Assembly (NCBI RefSeq): GCF_018500185.1
Contig: NZ_JAHBGI010000008.1
Span: 124,001 to 188,000, forward strand
Source of the DNA: Litoribacter ruber
Lineage (GTDB): Bacteria > Bacteroidota > Bacteroidia > Cytophagales > Cyclobacteriaceae
Reading direction: 5' to 3'
Length of the DNA: 64,000 nt
Each line of letters begins with the position of its first letter. Within the stretch, counting starts at the first letter, position 1. Shown piece after piece: positions 46,284-55,389 of the stretch. The translations under genes and the position numbers were made by a program. The notes beneath the pieces are model-generated. The model saw nothing but the letters and a program-made list of their open reading frames with translations, did no database searches and had not been told where the DNA came from.

Positions 46284-47657
46284 ATGGCTAAAACTAAAAC
46301 AACCTTTTTCTGTCAAAATTGCGGCTCCCAATCCCCCAAGTGGGTGGGGAAATGCCCGGCCTGCGGGGAGTGGAACACCTATGTGGAAGAAGTTATCCAC
46401 AAAGACGACAACCCTAGAGGCAGCTGGAAACAGGAACCCGCAAAGCTGAAAAGGGCCTCCACCCCCAAGAAGCTCCACGAAGTCAATTTTGAGGCACAAC
46501 CCAGGCTCATCACCGATGACAATGAACTCAATCGGGTACTTGGCGGCGGCATTGTGCCGGGTAGCTTGGTACTCATAGGCGGTGAACCGGGAATAGGGAA
46601 GTCAACCCTCATGCTCCAAATAGCCCTTACCCTCACCCAACAGAAAATCCTTTACGTTTCCGGTGAGGAAAGTGAATCGCAGATAAAGATGAGAGCCGAC
46701 AGGATGCCATTCAAGTCAGAAAACTGCTTTGTGCTCTCAGAAACAAACACCCAACAGATTTTCCAGCAAGTGGAAGCGCTAAAACCCGAATTGCTGGTCA
46801 TCGATTCTATACAGACCTTATACAGTAGTCATGTGGAGTCGGCTGCAGGTTCGGTGAGCCAGGTAAGGGAGTGTACGGGGGAATTGATGAAATTTGCTAA
46901 GGAAACAGGCACACCGGTCTTTCTGGTGGGCCATATCACTAAAGATGGCAGCATTGCGGGGCCAAAGGTGTTGGAGCATATGGTGGATACTGTGCTTCAG
47001 TTTGAGGGCGACAGGCACATGTCTTATCGGATTTTGCGCACCTCCAAAAACCGCTTTGGCTCCACCCATGAGTTGGGGATTTATGAAATGCGCGCAGAAG
47101 GCCTCAGAGAAATTTCCAACCCTTCAGAGATCCTCATATCCCAGCGAGAAGAGCAACTCAATGGGGTAGCCATTGGCGCCATGCTGGAGGGAAACAGGCC
47201 ATTGCTGATAGAAATACAGTCCCTGGTCAGCCCTGCTACCTACGGCACTCCCCAAAGGAGCAGCACGGGTCACGATTCCAAAAGGCTGAACATGTTATTG
47301 GCTGTACTGGAAAAACGTGGGGGAATGCGCCTTGGCCAGCAGGATGTCTTCCTCAACGTGGCAGGCGGCCTCAAAGTCGACGACCCGGCCTTGGACCTTG
47401 CCGTGTGCGCCTCCCTCATCTCAAGCTATGAGGACAACCCTATTAGCCACGAAATCTGCTTTGCCGGTGAAGTAGGCCTCGGAGGCGAGATCCGCGCGGT
47501 AAACCGCATGGAAAGCCGCATTTCAGAAGCCGCCAAACTTGGGTTTAAAAAGATCGTGGTATCAAAATATGCAATCAAGGGGGTGGATTTGAGCAAGTTT
47601 GACATCAAGGTAGTGGCAGTGAGTAGACTGGAGGAGATGTATCAGGAGATAGTTTAA
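46284..47657 (+). CDS. radA: DNA repair protein RadA/Sms
   Basis: A 457-residue RadA: zinc finger C10-X2-C13 and C24-X2-C27 (CQNCGSQSPKWVGKCPACGE), RecA-like ATPase with Walker A GGEPGIGKST (99-108), the RadA-specific KNRFGS motif (about residue 255) and a C-terminal Lon-like domain (QDVFLNVAGGLKVDDPALDL near 355). It is a hexameric helicase that promotes branch migration in recombination repair. The ATG at 46284 lies directly behind the word repeat. Confidence 0.96.
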   Translation: MAKTKTTFFCQNCGSQSPKWVGKCPACGEWNTYVEEVIHKDDNPRGSWKQEPAKLKRASTPKKLHEVNFEAQPRLITDDNELNRVLGGGIVPGSLVLIGGEPGIGKSTLMLQIALTLTQQKILYVSGEESESQIKMRADRMPFKSENCFVLSETNTQQIFQQVEALKPELLVIDSIQTLYSSHVESAAGSVSQVRECTGELMKFAKETGTPVFLVGHITKDGSIAGPKVLEHMVDTVLQFEGDRHMSYRILRTSKNRFGSTHELGIYEMRAEGLREISNPSEILISQREEQLNGVAIGAMLEGNRPLLIEIQSLVSPATYGTPQRSSTGHDSKRLNMLLAVLEKRGGMRLGQQDVFLNVAGGLKVDDPALDLAVCASLISSYEDNPISHEICFAGEVGLGGEIRAVNRMESRISEAAKLGFKKIVVSKYAIKGVDLSKFDIKVVAVSRLEEMYQEIV

Positions 47658-47710
47658 GGCTTATCATCCCTGCGGGATTGTTTATGGTTTAAGGGGTTTC
47701 TTAGAACTTC

Positions 47711-47759
47711 GTACTTAGGAATGGGTACAAAGTACAAGGTACCAGGTACCAAGTATTTC
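47711..47759. repeat. GTACNAR heptamer array, forward orientation
   Basis: Seven 7-bp units in register, from GTACTTA at 47711 through GTACAAA, GTACAAG, GTACCAG, GTACCAA to GTATTTC. Confidence 0.88.
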
Positions 47760-47911
47760 ACAACACCAGCATCAATACGGCTGGAAGCCATTTTGCCGCA
47801 TTGAGAAGCAACCCACCGCCTGTATTCTCGCCGCCCTCCCTTCGAGCTGCGCTCTTTGGATGGGGTATCAGTGGTTCGTACTTAATCACATCACGAGCGA
47901 AGCGAGCAACC

Positions 47912-48000
47912 GTACCCAAATACCTGGTACGTGGTACTTGGTACCTGGTACCCCAATACCCCATCAAACTTAGTACATAGTACTTCGTACCTAGTACAAT
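47912..48000. repeat. GTAC heptamer arrays, reverse orientation
   Basis: Two arrays in the complementary form (NYTGGTAC-type): about seven units at 47912-47960 and four at 47973-48000. The orientation is opposite to the array at 47711-47759, so together they flank the block between. Confidence 0.85.
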
Positions 48001-48071
48001 TTTCAAAAACATTCCCTCTGAATTACAGGTTATTATCTTATCCATTTATTAACCCAAGTAACACAATAGCC

Positions 48072-48302
48072 ATGGATATAGCCGCAAGAAAACTAACCAT
48101 AGTACAGAGATTACTCGAAATCGATGATGAAGAAATTATCCACAACCTCGAGGACCTGCTTAACAACCTGCTGAGTCCATTGGACCCGTATAGCCCCAAA
48201 GAGATCAAGCGGGTGGCAGAAGAGGTGGAGAGATTATGCAAGAAGGGGGAATGGTTTACCACTCAGGAAATCTTAAACTATCTGACCCTTAAGAACAAGT
48301 AA
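48072..48302 (+). CDS. Small helical protein, antitoxin-like N-terminus
   Basis: A 76-residue acidic helical protein starting MDIAARKLTIVQRLLEIDDE. Short proteins with this kind of start and a charged C-terminal helix (KEIKRVAEEVERL) are found in Bacteroidota as antitoxin-like partners, but no toxin gene adjoins. The yjbQ-type gene follows after 7 bp, so they may be cotranscribed. The ATG at 48072 is used; upstream codons of the frame come from the GTAC array. Function unknown. Confidence 0.55.
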   Translation: MDIAARKLTIVQRLLEIDDEEIIHNLEDLLNNLLSPLDPYSPKEIKRVAEEVERLCKKGEWFTTQEILNYLTLKNK

Positions 48303-48309
48303 CCTACTG

Positions 48310-48732
48310 ATGAAATTTTATCAAGAAACCTTAACCCTACCCTCTTATTCAAGAGGGTTTCATCTTATTACGGAGCAAATTGTTAATAACTTCAAGGAAA
48401 TCAGGAATATTGAGCAGGGAATGCTCCAAATCTTCCTTAAACACACCTCTGCGGGGTTAACCATAAATGAAAATGCGGACCCGGATGTACGAAAAGATTT
48501 CGAAACCTTCATCAGGGACCTCATCCCCGATACTTACCCACACTTTATCCACACCGCAGAAGGGCCGGACGACATGCCCGCCCATATCAAAACCGCCTTC
48601 TTCGGCAACACCCTCACCATCCCCATCACCCAGGGCAAACTCAACCTCGGCACCTGGCAGGGAATCTACCTCTGCGAATTCCGAAATCGAGGAGGAAATA
48701 GGAAGCTGGTGTTGACCGCGTTTGGGAGTTAG
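48310..48732 (+). CDS. YjbQ/UPF0047 family protein
   Basis: A 140-residue UPF0047/YjbQ protein. HTSAGLTINENADPDVRKDF (about 45-64) holds conserved ligand residues, with AEGPDDMPAHIK near 92 and LGTWQGIYLCEFR near 117. Family members show secondary thiamine-phosphate synthase activity and may have another main role. Motif completeness suggests a functional protein. Confidence 0.9.
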   Translation: MKFYQETLTLPSYSRGFHLITEQIVNNFKEIRNIEQGMLQIFLKHTSAGLTINENADPDVRKDFETFIRDLIPDTYPHFIHTAEGPDDMPAHIKTAFFGNTLTIPITQGKLNLGTWQGIYLCEFRNRGGNRKLVLTAFGS

Positions 48733-48742
48733 AAATCAAAAT

Positions 48743-48849
48743 AACCGCAGAGGACCAGAGGGCGCAGAGGAAAAAGCCTAATCTATCCCTACACGGTTAT
48801 CTCCACTTCGTACTACATCCCGTGTTTATCCCGTGTTTATCGCGTGTTT
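48743..48849. repeat. CGCAGAGG words and 11-bp ATCCCGTGTTT array
   Basis: At 48743-48770 three CAGAGG words 8-9 bp apart (ACCGCAGAGGACC, CAGAGGGCG, CAGAGG). At 48817-48849 three 11-bp units ATCCCGTGTTT, ATCCCGTGTTT, ATCGCGTGTTT. No coding content. Confidence 0.8.
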
Positions 48850-48877
48850 AACCCATGATATAGTTAGGCATACTTAG

Positions 48878-48898
48878 TATCTCGTACTTCCTACTCAT
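48878..48898. repeat. Short GTAC-type heptamers at a gene 3' end
   Basis: GTATCTC, GTACTTC and CTACTCA in register; the last supplies the TAG stop (48891-48893, minus strand) of the following gene. Confidence 0.5.
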
Positions 48899-49472
48899 GT
48901 CCCCAAGGAGCATCCGGCGTATCTACCTCAGTAGTCAGATCAAATTTAACCGAGAAATGGCTGTCGCGTTCTACTCTTCTGAGGTTATAGCTGAAGTTTT
49001 CCTCGTCAAGAGTCACCCACCATACATTTGAAGAAGCGTAAGGGATCAGATCCGTGGTTTCCTGATCGGCGGGGAAGAACTGCATCTTGCCATTTCCGGT
49101 GCTGGTGCTGGTACCGCCATACATGGTTACCCTATCAGGGCTGCCATCTTCGTGACGGTGATCATGTTTCAATTCGATCGTTCCATCTTCCATTTTGGTG
49201 AAAACCCAGGTTCTGGACCTATCATCCCCTACGAAGAAAGGAACCTTGATCACATTGTCCCCGCACTCCCTTACGTGCATCACCAGTTTTTTACCCGCGA
49301 AGGTATCGTTGGTAGCCTCAGAGGCCAATTCCCCCTCATAAGCCTTCCCACAATGGGCCTTAAGATTCTCCCAAAAGGTCTCCGATCCAGGAGTTCTGGG
49401 CGCCTGCTGATTATCCTGTGCAAAAACCTGCACCGTAGCCATCATCAGAATGGCAAGAATTAATTTTTTCAT
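48891..49472 (-). CDS. Secreted hypothetical protein
   Basis: A 193-residue protein with a signal peptide (1-18, cleavage after VFAQ). The mature part begins with a CGKAYEGEL motif and has two cysteines (about C42 and C70) that could pair; a His/Asp-rich stretch (LKHDHRHEDGSPDRVTMYGG) is the most distinct segment. No family with known function is recognised. Its stop codon lies in a heptamer tract. Confidence 0.68.
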   Translation of the reverse strand: MKKLILAILMMATVQVFAQDNQQAPRTPGSETFWENLKAHCGKAYEGELASEATNDTFAGKKLVMHVRECGDNVIKVPFFVGDDRSRTWVFTKMEDGTIELKHDHRHEDGSPDRVTMYGGTSTSTGNGKMQFFPADQETTDLIPYASSNVWWVTLDEENFSYNLRRVERDSHFSVKFDLTTEVDTPDAPWGHE

Positions 49473-49790
49473 ATTCGTTTAAAATTTTAAAATAACATTA
49501 GATATTATTCTTCATCAGACATTTTGACCGCGAAGAAGCCTTAGTGCAACTTCTTTAAAACTTTATGCCCTTAGTGGCCCATTTTTACCCGCAAAGAAGT
49601 CTTTCCCGATCCGCTTCGCTACTCGGGACAAGCAGTGCACCTTATTTTTCTTCGTGTTCTTAGAGACCATTTGCCTCCGCGAAGAGGACTCTGTGAAACT
49701 CCGTGTAGAACTCAGCGAAACTCTGTGTCCCTTTGAGACATAAAAAAAAGGCGGCCAATTGACCGCCTTTTTATTATATGCTTACGCTGA
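49473..49790. other. Intergenic word-repeat tract and terminator
   Basis: Positions 49520-49740 are degenerate CTTAGTG/CTCTGTG/GCGAAGAAG words, with a copy of the tract at 41470-41542 at 49529-49600, and a TCCCGA...TCGGGA hairpin at about 49606-49630. The SusD terminator lies at 49745-49773. No gene seen. Confidence 0.7.
49745..49773 (-). terminator. Terminator of the first SusC/SusD operon
   Basis: On the minus strand, GGCGGTC-AATT-GGCCGCC (one wobble pair) followed by a T8 run. It starts about 18 bp after the SusD stop (49791). Confidence 0.88.
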
Positions 49791-51323
49791 TTAGTAACCA
49801 GGGTTTTGCTCTATTGGAGCAGTAGCATTGTTCAAGATCTCTTCTTGAGGAATTGGCCAAACAAATAGGTTGCTTGAGTATTCCAAAGCGTGATCAAATT
49901 GAATTTCAGCTTCGCCTGTATAGAAATCAAGGCTATTCACAGATCTAGAAGCAGCTTTCGCAGGTATACCTGGAATTCTACCTTCACCAGCCAATCTATG
50001 GATGTCTGGGAATCTTCTACCTTCTGCCAGGAATTCAATTCTTCTTTCCTGAATGATAGCTTCGATAATCTCATCCATTCCGCCTAAAGCTGCTGCTGTG
50101 AAGGAGTTTCCAGCTGGAATAGCTCTGTCTCTAACTTCATTTAGAAGTGACACAGCTTCACCTGAATTTCCAAGTCTAGCTTGTGCCTCAGCAGCATTCA
50201 ATACAACTTCAGCAAATCTTTGGATAACGGTTGGATCATTATAAGTAACTGGATCTATATACTTGTTAGTAAATATCCCTCCAGGGTTAGTAGTCACCAT
50301 ACCATCCGCACCATTAGCTACACTTCTTCTTTCATCTTCTTCTAACCAGAAATCAGCTGTCCAGATAACCGGAGAGATTTTAACCAAGCCTCTGGCACCA
50401 CGATCAGGGTTACCATACATTTGAGGCAATGCACCGTTCACACCTGCGTTGGATAATTCAGTATTTTCAAAAGAGAAAATGTTATCAGAAGATGTTCCTC
50501 CACGGAATGGAGTTAACGGATCTGGAGTTACTGCGAATTCACCGGCAAGTTTATTGTACTCGTCAATTACTCCCTGCCAATCTTGCATGTGCAATTTAAC
50601 TCTTGATTTCAAACCAATTGCGGCTTGGCTTCTAGCACGGAAAGCAGTACCAGACGTCGGAAGAAGTTCCTCCGCTTCATCCAAATCAGCCAATAATTGC
50701 TGATAAACACTTTCTACAGTACCTCTACCTACACCTTCGCCTTCTTCAACCAAAGACACATCGTTGATTGCGAAAGTTCTATACGGAATACCCATAGAAG
50801 AAGGGTTATCAGCATAAGGTCTGGCAAAGAACACCACCAATTCATGGTGAGCAAGAGCTCTAAGATAAAGCGCTTCACCACGGAATCTATTTCTTTCGGC
50901 TTCTGTTAACACACCTTCAGCCAGAGCTTGATCAAGGTTTTCAATCACAATGTTGGCTCTGTTGATCATTCTGTAAAGAGAGATCCACTGACCGTTATTG
51001 TTAGCTGATTGTGGTGTATGACCATTGATATAAGTTACTTCATAGAACAACTGATCGTTGTACATATCTTCACCTCTCATGTCACCCTGCTGTGTAGATG
51101 CGGCTCCAAAAGGATACCCTCTTTGAACTGCTCCAAGGTAGAAACCTCTTTGGGCAGCTTCATAGATACCTAATACGGCAGCATTAATCCTATTTGCATC
51201 TGCAAATGCCTCCTCATCTGGAATTATGGTAGCCGGCTGCAGATCGGTCACCTCACAAGAGGACATACCCACCATAGCCAAAGCTATAAATGCAGTCTTT
51301 ATTTTATATGAAAATTTCTTCAT
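49791..51323 (-). CDS. SusD/RagB family nutrient-binding lipoprotein (pair 1)
   Basis: A 510-residue outer-membrane lipoprotein (lipobox MSSC, C23) of the SusD/RagB family. The RFRGEALYLRALAHHELVVFFARPYADNP segment (about 145-173, quoted in part) is the TPR-like helix hallmark; the C-terminus NPGY is typical. It forms the lid of the cognate SusC barrel and captures a nutrient; no glycosidase or peptidase gene adjoins, so the substrate is open (peptides are as likely as glycans). It follows susC by 25 bp. The codon use is AT-leaning and restricted, unlike pair 2. Confidence 0.93.
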   Translation of the reverse strand: MKKFSYKIKTAFIALAMVGMSSCEVTDLQPATIIPDEEAFADANRINAAVLGIYEAAQRGFYLGAVQRGYPFGAASTQQGDMRGEDMYNDQLFYEVTYINGHTPQSANNNGQWISLYRMINRANIVIENLDQALAEGVLTEAERNRFRGEALYLRALAHHELVVFFARPYADNPSSMGIPYRTFAINDVSLVEEGEGVGRGTVESVYQQLLADLDEAEELLPTSGTAFRARSQAAIGLKSRVKLHMQDWQGVIDEYNKLAGEFAVTPDPLTPFRGGTSSDNIFSFENTELSNAGVNGALPQMYGNPDRGARGLVKISPVIWTADFWLEEDERRSVANGADGMVTTNPGGIFTNKYIDPVTYNDPTVIQRFAEVVLNAAEAQARLGNSGEAVSLLNEVRDRAIPAGNSFTAAALGGMDEIIEAIIQERRIEFLAEGRRFPDIHRLAGEGRIPGIPAKAASRSVNSLDFYTGEAEIQFDHALEYSSNLFVWPIPQEEILNNATAPIEQNPGY

Positions 51324-51348
51324 TTTTATTCTTTTTTTAAGGTTTTAA

Positions 51349-54300
51349 TTAGAATCCAACATTAAGACCTAAAGACCAAGTTCTGATGATTGGCGCAACG
51401 TTCCAGTCAACTCCAAACTGAAGCTGTGGAGCAGATACATCACCAGGACCATATTGGTTAGATTCAGGATCGATACCAGAGTAACCTGTCCAGATGATTG
51501 GGTTCTGAACTTGAGCAAAGAACCTTGCAGATCTGATATTACCGTTGAAGGTATTGTTCAAGAATTCAGCAGGAAGTCTGTAACCCACTACAATGTTTTG
51601 GATTCTTACGAAATCGCCTCGTTCCACAAATCTGGAGTTAGCAGCAGATGCTTGCCACATGTTGGCATCCTGACCAGAGTAAAGCTTAGGCACGTCAGTT
51701 ACCTGACCGCTTTCTGTCCATCTGTTCATGATAGAAGCATGGTTATTAGAGAAACCTTGTCCTAGCAATCCTCTCAAAGATTCATTCATCACATAGTTTC
51801 CACCGCCGTATCTTACAAAAATTTCAGCATCCCAGTTACCCATGTTGAAATTGTTTGACCAACCACCAGTGTATCTTGGAAGTGTATTACCTAAGAATCT
51901 TTGAGTAGGTCCACCAGCAGCAGCTTGAGAAACATCAGCAGGATTGTTTGGATCATATTGTCTCCAAGCAATCGCACCTGGCTGAAGATTCAACTGTACG
52001 ATTTCGTCATCTCCTCTGTAATACATTGGGTTACCATTGGCAGCGTTAACACCAGCCCACTCAAAACCATAGAGTTGAGCAACCGGACCACCTTCTACAG
52101 TTCTGTTGAAAGTACTAGTCAATGGCTGTACTAGGTTGGTAACCTCATTGTGCAACCAAGTAAAGTTGAAGTCAGTATTCCAAACAAAGTTTCCTCTTTC
52201 AAGAACTTTGGTCAACAACCTGAATTCCACACCTTGGTTTGTCATCGAACCCACGTTCTGGCTAATCTGGTTCAAAGGTATACCTAAAGACGGTGCAGTT
52301 GGTGCTTGAAGTACCATTCCGTCGATGTCATTTCTGAAGTAATCAGCAGCAATGGTCACATTACCGATGGTCATATCCAAACCAACGTTGAACTTCTGAG
52401 AAGTTTCCCACTGAAGACCTACGTTTGATACGTTACCATAACCAATACCAGCACCTGCTGCAGCCAAAACAGGGTTAAATCCACCAGCATAAGGGAATGC
52501 ACCACCTGGAAGGTTAGTGTTACCCACCTCAGCATAAGAGGCTCTCAATTTCAAATCAGAAATCAAGGCAGAATTGAAGAAGTCTTCATCAGAAAGTCTC
52601 CATCCTATAGATCCACCTGGGAAGGTACCTCTTCTGTTGTCAGCCGCTAGTTGAGAAATACCGTCATTTCTTACTGCAAATGATAACAAGTATTTACCTC
52701 TGAAGCTATAGTTAAATCTGGCAAAGTAAGAATCAAATCCATATTCAGAGAAACCACCACCAGAGAACTGGTTGTTATAAGATCCAGAGATCAAGTTTCT
52801 TTGTCTAAAGAAATCATCTGAAAGATCAGTACCCCATGCAGCAAAGTTGTAAAGATTCAAATACTGGTACTCAGTACCTACTGTCAAGTTAATAGAGTGA
52901 TCATCAGCCAATACAGTTTGATAGTTCAAAGTATTTTGCCAGTTCCACTGCATTGCAGGGTTACTTGCCTGGTATACATAACCATTTGAGCTTCTACCGT
53001 CACCGTGTCTTGGATCCAAGGTCTGGAAGTCATCTGCCATGGTCAAATCCACACCAATTTGTGATCTTGCAGTCAAGCCAGTCACGATATCCACCTCAGC
53101 ATAGGCATTACCCAATATTCTATGAGTTCTAGATCTATAACGGTTGTTTTCAATAACATAAGCAATATTTGGAATATTGTTATCAGGACCAACTAAGTTA
53201 GATCCGAAACCGGTAGTAGCACCGTTAGCAGTAATATTAAACCCATTAAATGCAGTATTTTCAGGGTCATAAATCGGAACGTTTGGAAGCGCTCTTGTAG
53301 CATTATATACAGCACCAGAAAGCGAGTTTGCACCTTGGTTCAAAGAATTGATCTCAGTATAAGCATAAGACATGCTGGTACCGATCCTCACACTATTAGA
53401 GATAGAGTGATCTACGTTACCTCTGAAAGAGTATCTTTTCAAGTCGTTAGGTCTGATAGCAGATTCCTGATCAGTGAAACCTAATGAGAAGAAATACTTG
53501 GTAGCATCAGATCCACCGCTGATAGAAAGGTTGTGCTGCTGAGTAGCACCTCTTCTGAAGATATGGTCTTGCCAATCCGTGTTGATACCGCTTGGTCTAG
53601 CGTTACCTTCAGCATTTGGGTTAGTGTTTCTAACTTTCTCGTTTGCGATAGTTACAAACTGATCGCCGTTCAATAGATCAAATCTGTCAACAGTCTCATT
53701 GAAACCAGTACTTACGTTATAGTTTACCTGAGCTTTACCAGTTTGACCTCTTTTGGTCGTGATCAAGATCACACCGTTAGCAGCTCTAGAACCGTAGATA
53801 GCAGTAGCAGAACCATCCTTCAACACTTCGTAAGATTCAATGTCAGCAGGGTTGATGTTGGAAAGTGGGTTGGCAGATGCAACAGCAGACCTGTCATTAT
53901 CCACTACGGGCACACCATCAATTACGATCAAAGGATCAGCACCACCAGAAAGGGAGTTCACACCTCTAATACGGATGATTGGTCTAGCACCTAATACCCC
54001 AGAAGGAGTAGTTACCTGCACACCTGGAGCTCTACCAGCAAGCTGCTGATCAAAGGAAGGCGTTACCAAGTTTTCGATTGCCTCATTCTTGATAGAAGCA
54101 ACAGAACCGGTAAGTTCTCTTCTTTCCTGCGTACCGTAACCAACTACCACTACTTCACCCAATGTTTTCACATCCGGCTCCATAACAACGTCTACGCGAG
54201 ACTGGTTACCAATAGGAAGTTCCTGAGTAAGGAAACCTACGAAACTAAAAACTAGAGTGTTTGCATCAGCAGGCACCTCGATAGAATAAGATCCATCAAG

Positions 54301-54465
54301 ATCGGTGATCGCACCGACAGTAGTACCCTTGACCCGGACGTTTACGCCCGGCACACCCTCCGGTTCTTCCGCGGACGTGACAGTACCTGTCACGGTCCTG
54401 CTTTGTGCCATTACAGATACCACTGTAATAAAGGCAAGCACAAAGCTGAGTAAAATTTTCTTCAT
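51349..54465 (-). CDS. SusC/RagA family TonB-linked outer-membrane protein (pair 1)
   Basis: A 1038-residue TonB-dependent importer: signal peptide (1-20), carboxypeptidase-regulatory-like domain (about 23-100; GVPGVNVRVKGTTVGAITDL), TonB box region EVVVVGYGTQ, plug (about 115-230; SIKNEAIENLVTPSFDQQLA and GSATAIYGSRAANGVI) and a 22-strand barrel ending in Phe (GLNVGF). With its SusD partner it imports a large ligand. The start at 54465 gives a normal signal peptide; the open frame continues 33 codons upstream but has none. Confidence 0.94.
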   Translation of the reverse strand: MKKILLSFVLAFITVVSVMAQSRTVTGTVTSAEEPEGVPGVNVRVKGTTVGAITDLDGSYSIEVPADANTLVFSFVGFLTQELPIGNQSRVDVVMEPDVKTLGEVVVVGYGTQERRELTGSVASIKNEAIENLVTPSFDQQLAGRAPGVQVTTPSGVLGARPIIRIRGVNSLSGGADPLIVIDGVPVVDNDRSAVASANPLSNINPADIESYEVLKDGSATAIYGSRAANGVILITTKRGQTGKAQVNYNVSTGFNETVDRFDLLNGDQFVTIANEKVRNTNPNAEGNARPSGINTDWQDHIFRRGATQQHNLSISGGSDATKYFFSLGFTDQESAIRPNDLKRYSFRGNVDHSISNSVRIGTSMSYAYTEINSLNQGANSLSGAVYNATRALPNVPIYDPENTAFNGFNITANGATTGFGSNLVGPDNNIPNIAYVIENNRYRSRTHRILGNAYAEVDIVTGLTARSQIGVDLTMADDFQTLDPRHGDGRSSNGYVYQASNPAMQWNWQNTLNYQTVLADDHSINLTVGTEYQYLNLYNFAAWGTDLSDDFFRQRNLISGSYNNQFSGGGFSEYGFDSYFARFNYSFRGKYLLSFAVRNDGISQLAADNRRGTFPGGSIGWRLSDEDFFNSALISDLKLRASYAEVGNTNLPGGAFPYAGGFNPVLAAAGAGIGYGNVSNVGLQWETSQKFNVGLDMTIGNVTIAADYFRNDIDGMVLQAPTAPSLGIPLNQISQNVGSMTNQGVEFRLLTKVLERGNFVWNTDFNFTWLHNEVTNLVQPLTSTFNRTVEGGPVAQLYGFEWAGVNAANGNPMYYRGDDEIVQLNLQPGAIAWRQYDPNNPADVSQAAAGGPTQRFLGNTLPRYTGGWSNNFNMGNWDAEIFVRYGGGNYVMNESLRGLLGQGFSNNHASIMNRWTESGQVTDVPKLYSGQDANMWQASAANSRFVERGDFVRIQNIVVGYRLPAEFLNNTFNGNIRSARFFAQVQNPIIWTGYSGIDPESNQYGPGDVSAPQLQFGVDWNVAPIIRTWSLGLNVGF

Positions 54466-54503
54466 GTGTCTTTGATTAAGGTTTATTAACAATTCATTTG
54501 GTA

Positions 54504-54534
54504 CAATGATAAACGCATTTAAACAAAAAACCAA
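54504..54534 (-). promoter_or_regulatory. Candidate SusC1 promoter
   Basis: On the minus strand TTG (54532-54534), 20-bp spacer, TATCATTG (54504-54511), one mismatch from TAnnTTTG. The predicted transcript start lies about 30 bases before the ATG. Confidence 0.4.
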
Positions 54535-55180
54535 AACAAGATATAATACCCATAATTTAGCCACCTAATTTAATTCCGATTTAAGGCCGTTTAACGGGAT
54601 TTTAACAGATATTAAGAGATTTTTAGAGTTAAGAAATACATAAAAAAACATTAAATGGTATTATTATAATTTTTTTTTACCTTATAAAATGGAAATTAAT
54701 TAAAAATATAAGAATTCCTTTACCCTTGTTAATCCTATTAGGTAAATTATTATTACGGAAATAAACCGCAAAAGCTTATATTATTTTATTATTAAGAAAC
54801 TATCTCCCAGATATCAGGAGATTATTCTAAAAAACTGATCAGGTTAACATCTTAAAAATGGGAAAAAATACCGAGATGGATGGCATTGAAAAAACTTTCT
54901 ATTAATTCCCACTTTTTTTAAAAAATCAGCCTGTGCCGTTAATACTCTCAAAAATGGGAGTTTCCATGGCAATAGATCCTTTTATCAAATACTTCCACTA
55001 TTAAAGATGATTTCATCCAAATTCCCTGATTTGGCAAATGGAAACTCCACCAAATTTCCTACCCCTCAATTCCCCATTCCCCACACCAAAAACGTTCCCT
55101 ATCTACCAGTCACCCGACATTTAACTTTTTAATTATTGATCTTTTAAAAAATCAAGTACAACTGATTTACAGTACTTTAA

Positions 55181-55215
55181 CAAAAAAACCTGCTAGGCGT
55201 GATGCTTAGCAGGTT
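55181..55215 (-). terminator. Terminator of the second SusC/SusD operon
   Basis: On the minus strand stem AACCTGCTA (55207-55215) / TAGCAGGTT (55187-55195) with an 11-nt loop, followed by a T run (55182-55188). It lies about 290 bp after the SusD2 stop, with the heptamer arrays between. Confidence 0.8.
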
Positions 55216-55219
55216 GATG

Positions 55220-55254
55220 GTCCACAGTCCACAGACGATAATCCATAGACCATA
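55220..55254. repeat. GTCCACA-type heptamer array
   Basis: Five 7-bp units in exact register: GTCCACA twice, GACGATA, ATCCATA, GACCATA. Confidence 0.85.
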
Positions 55255-55275
55255 GGAATTTAGGGTAATATATGG

Positions 55276-55296
55276 GTACTATGTACTAAGTATTTT
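55276..55296. repeat. Short GTACNAR heptamer array
   Basis: Three units: GTACTAT, GTACTAA, GTATTTT. The ending matches the arrays at 41270 and 47711. Confidence 0.8.
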
Positions 55297-55389
55297 TAGG
55301 TCTGGGGCTAACCTTTAGCTCTTTTACCCAATCGTTAGTTATACCCTGACTCCAGTCAGGCGAGTTTTCTGCCCTTAGTGACCCATTTG

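Larger units (their letters stand above)
47658..48071. other. Intergenic region flanked by opposed GTAC arrays
   Basis: Between a forward GTAC array (47711-47759) and a reverse one (47912-48000) lies a block TTTCACAACACC...CTCGCCGCCCTCC, GAGCTGCGCTC, GGATGGGGTATCAGTG (47757-47876) shared with 40205-40326. No gene of its own is visible. Confidence 0.75.

Noticed and set aside
47758-48045. 95-codon minus-strand frame in the 47.7-48.0 kb spacer
   Set aside because: It runs through the GTAC arrays and the shared core, giving repeated Tyr/Arg/Val-rich words; explained entirely by the repeats.
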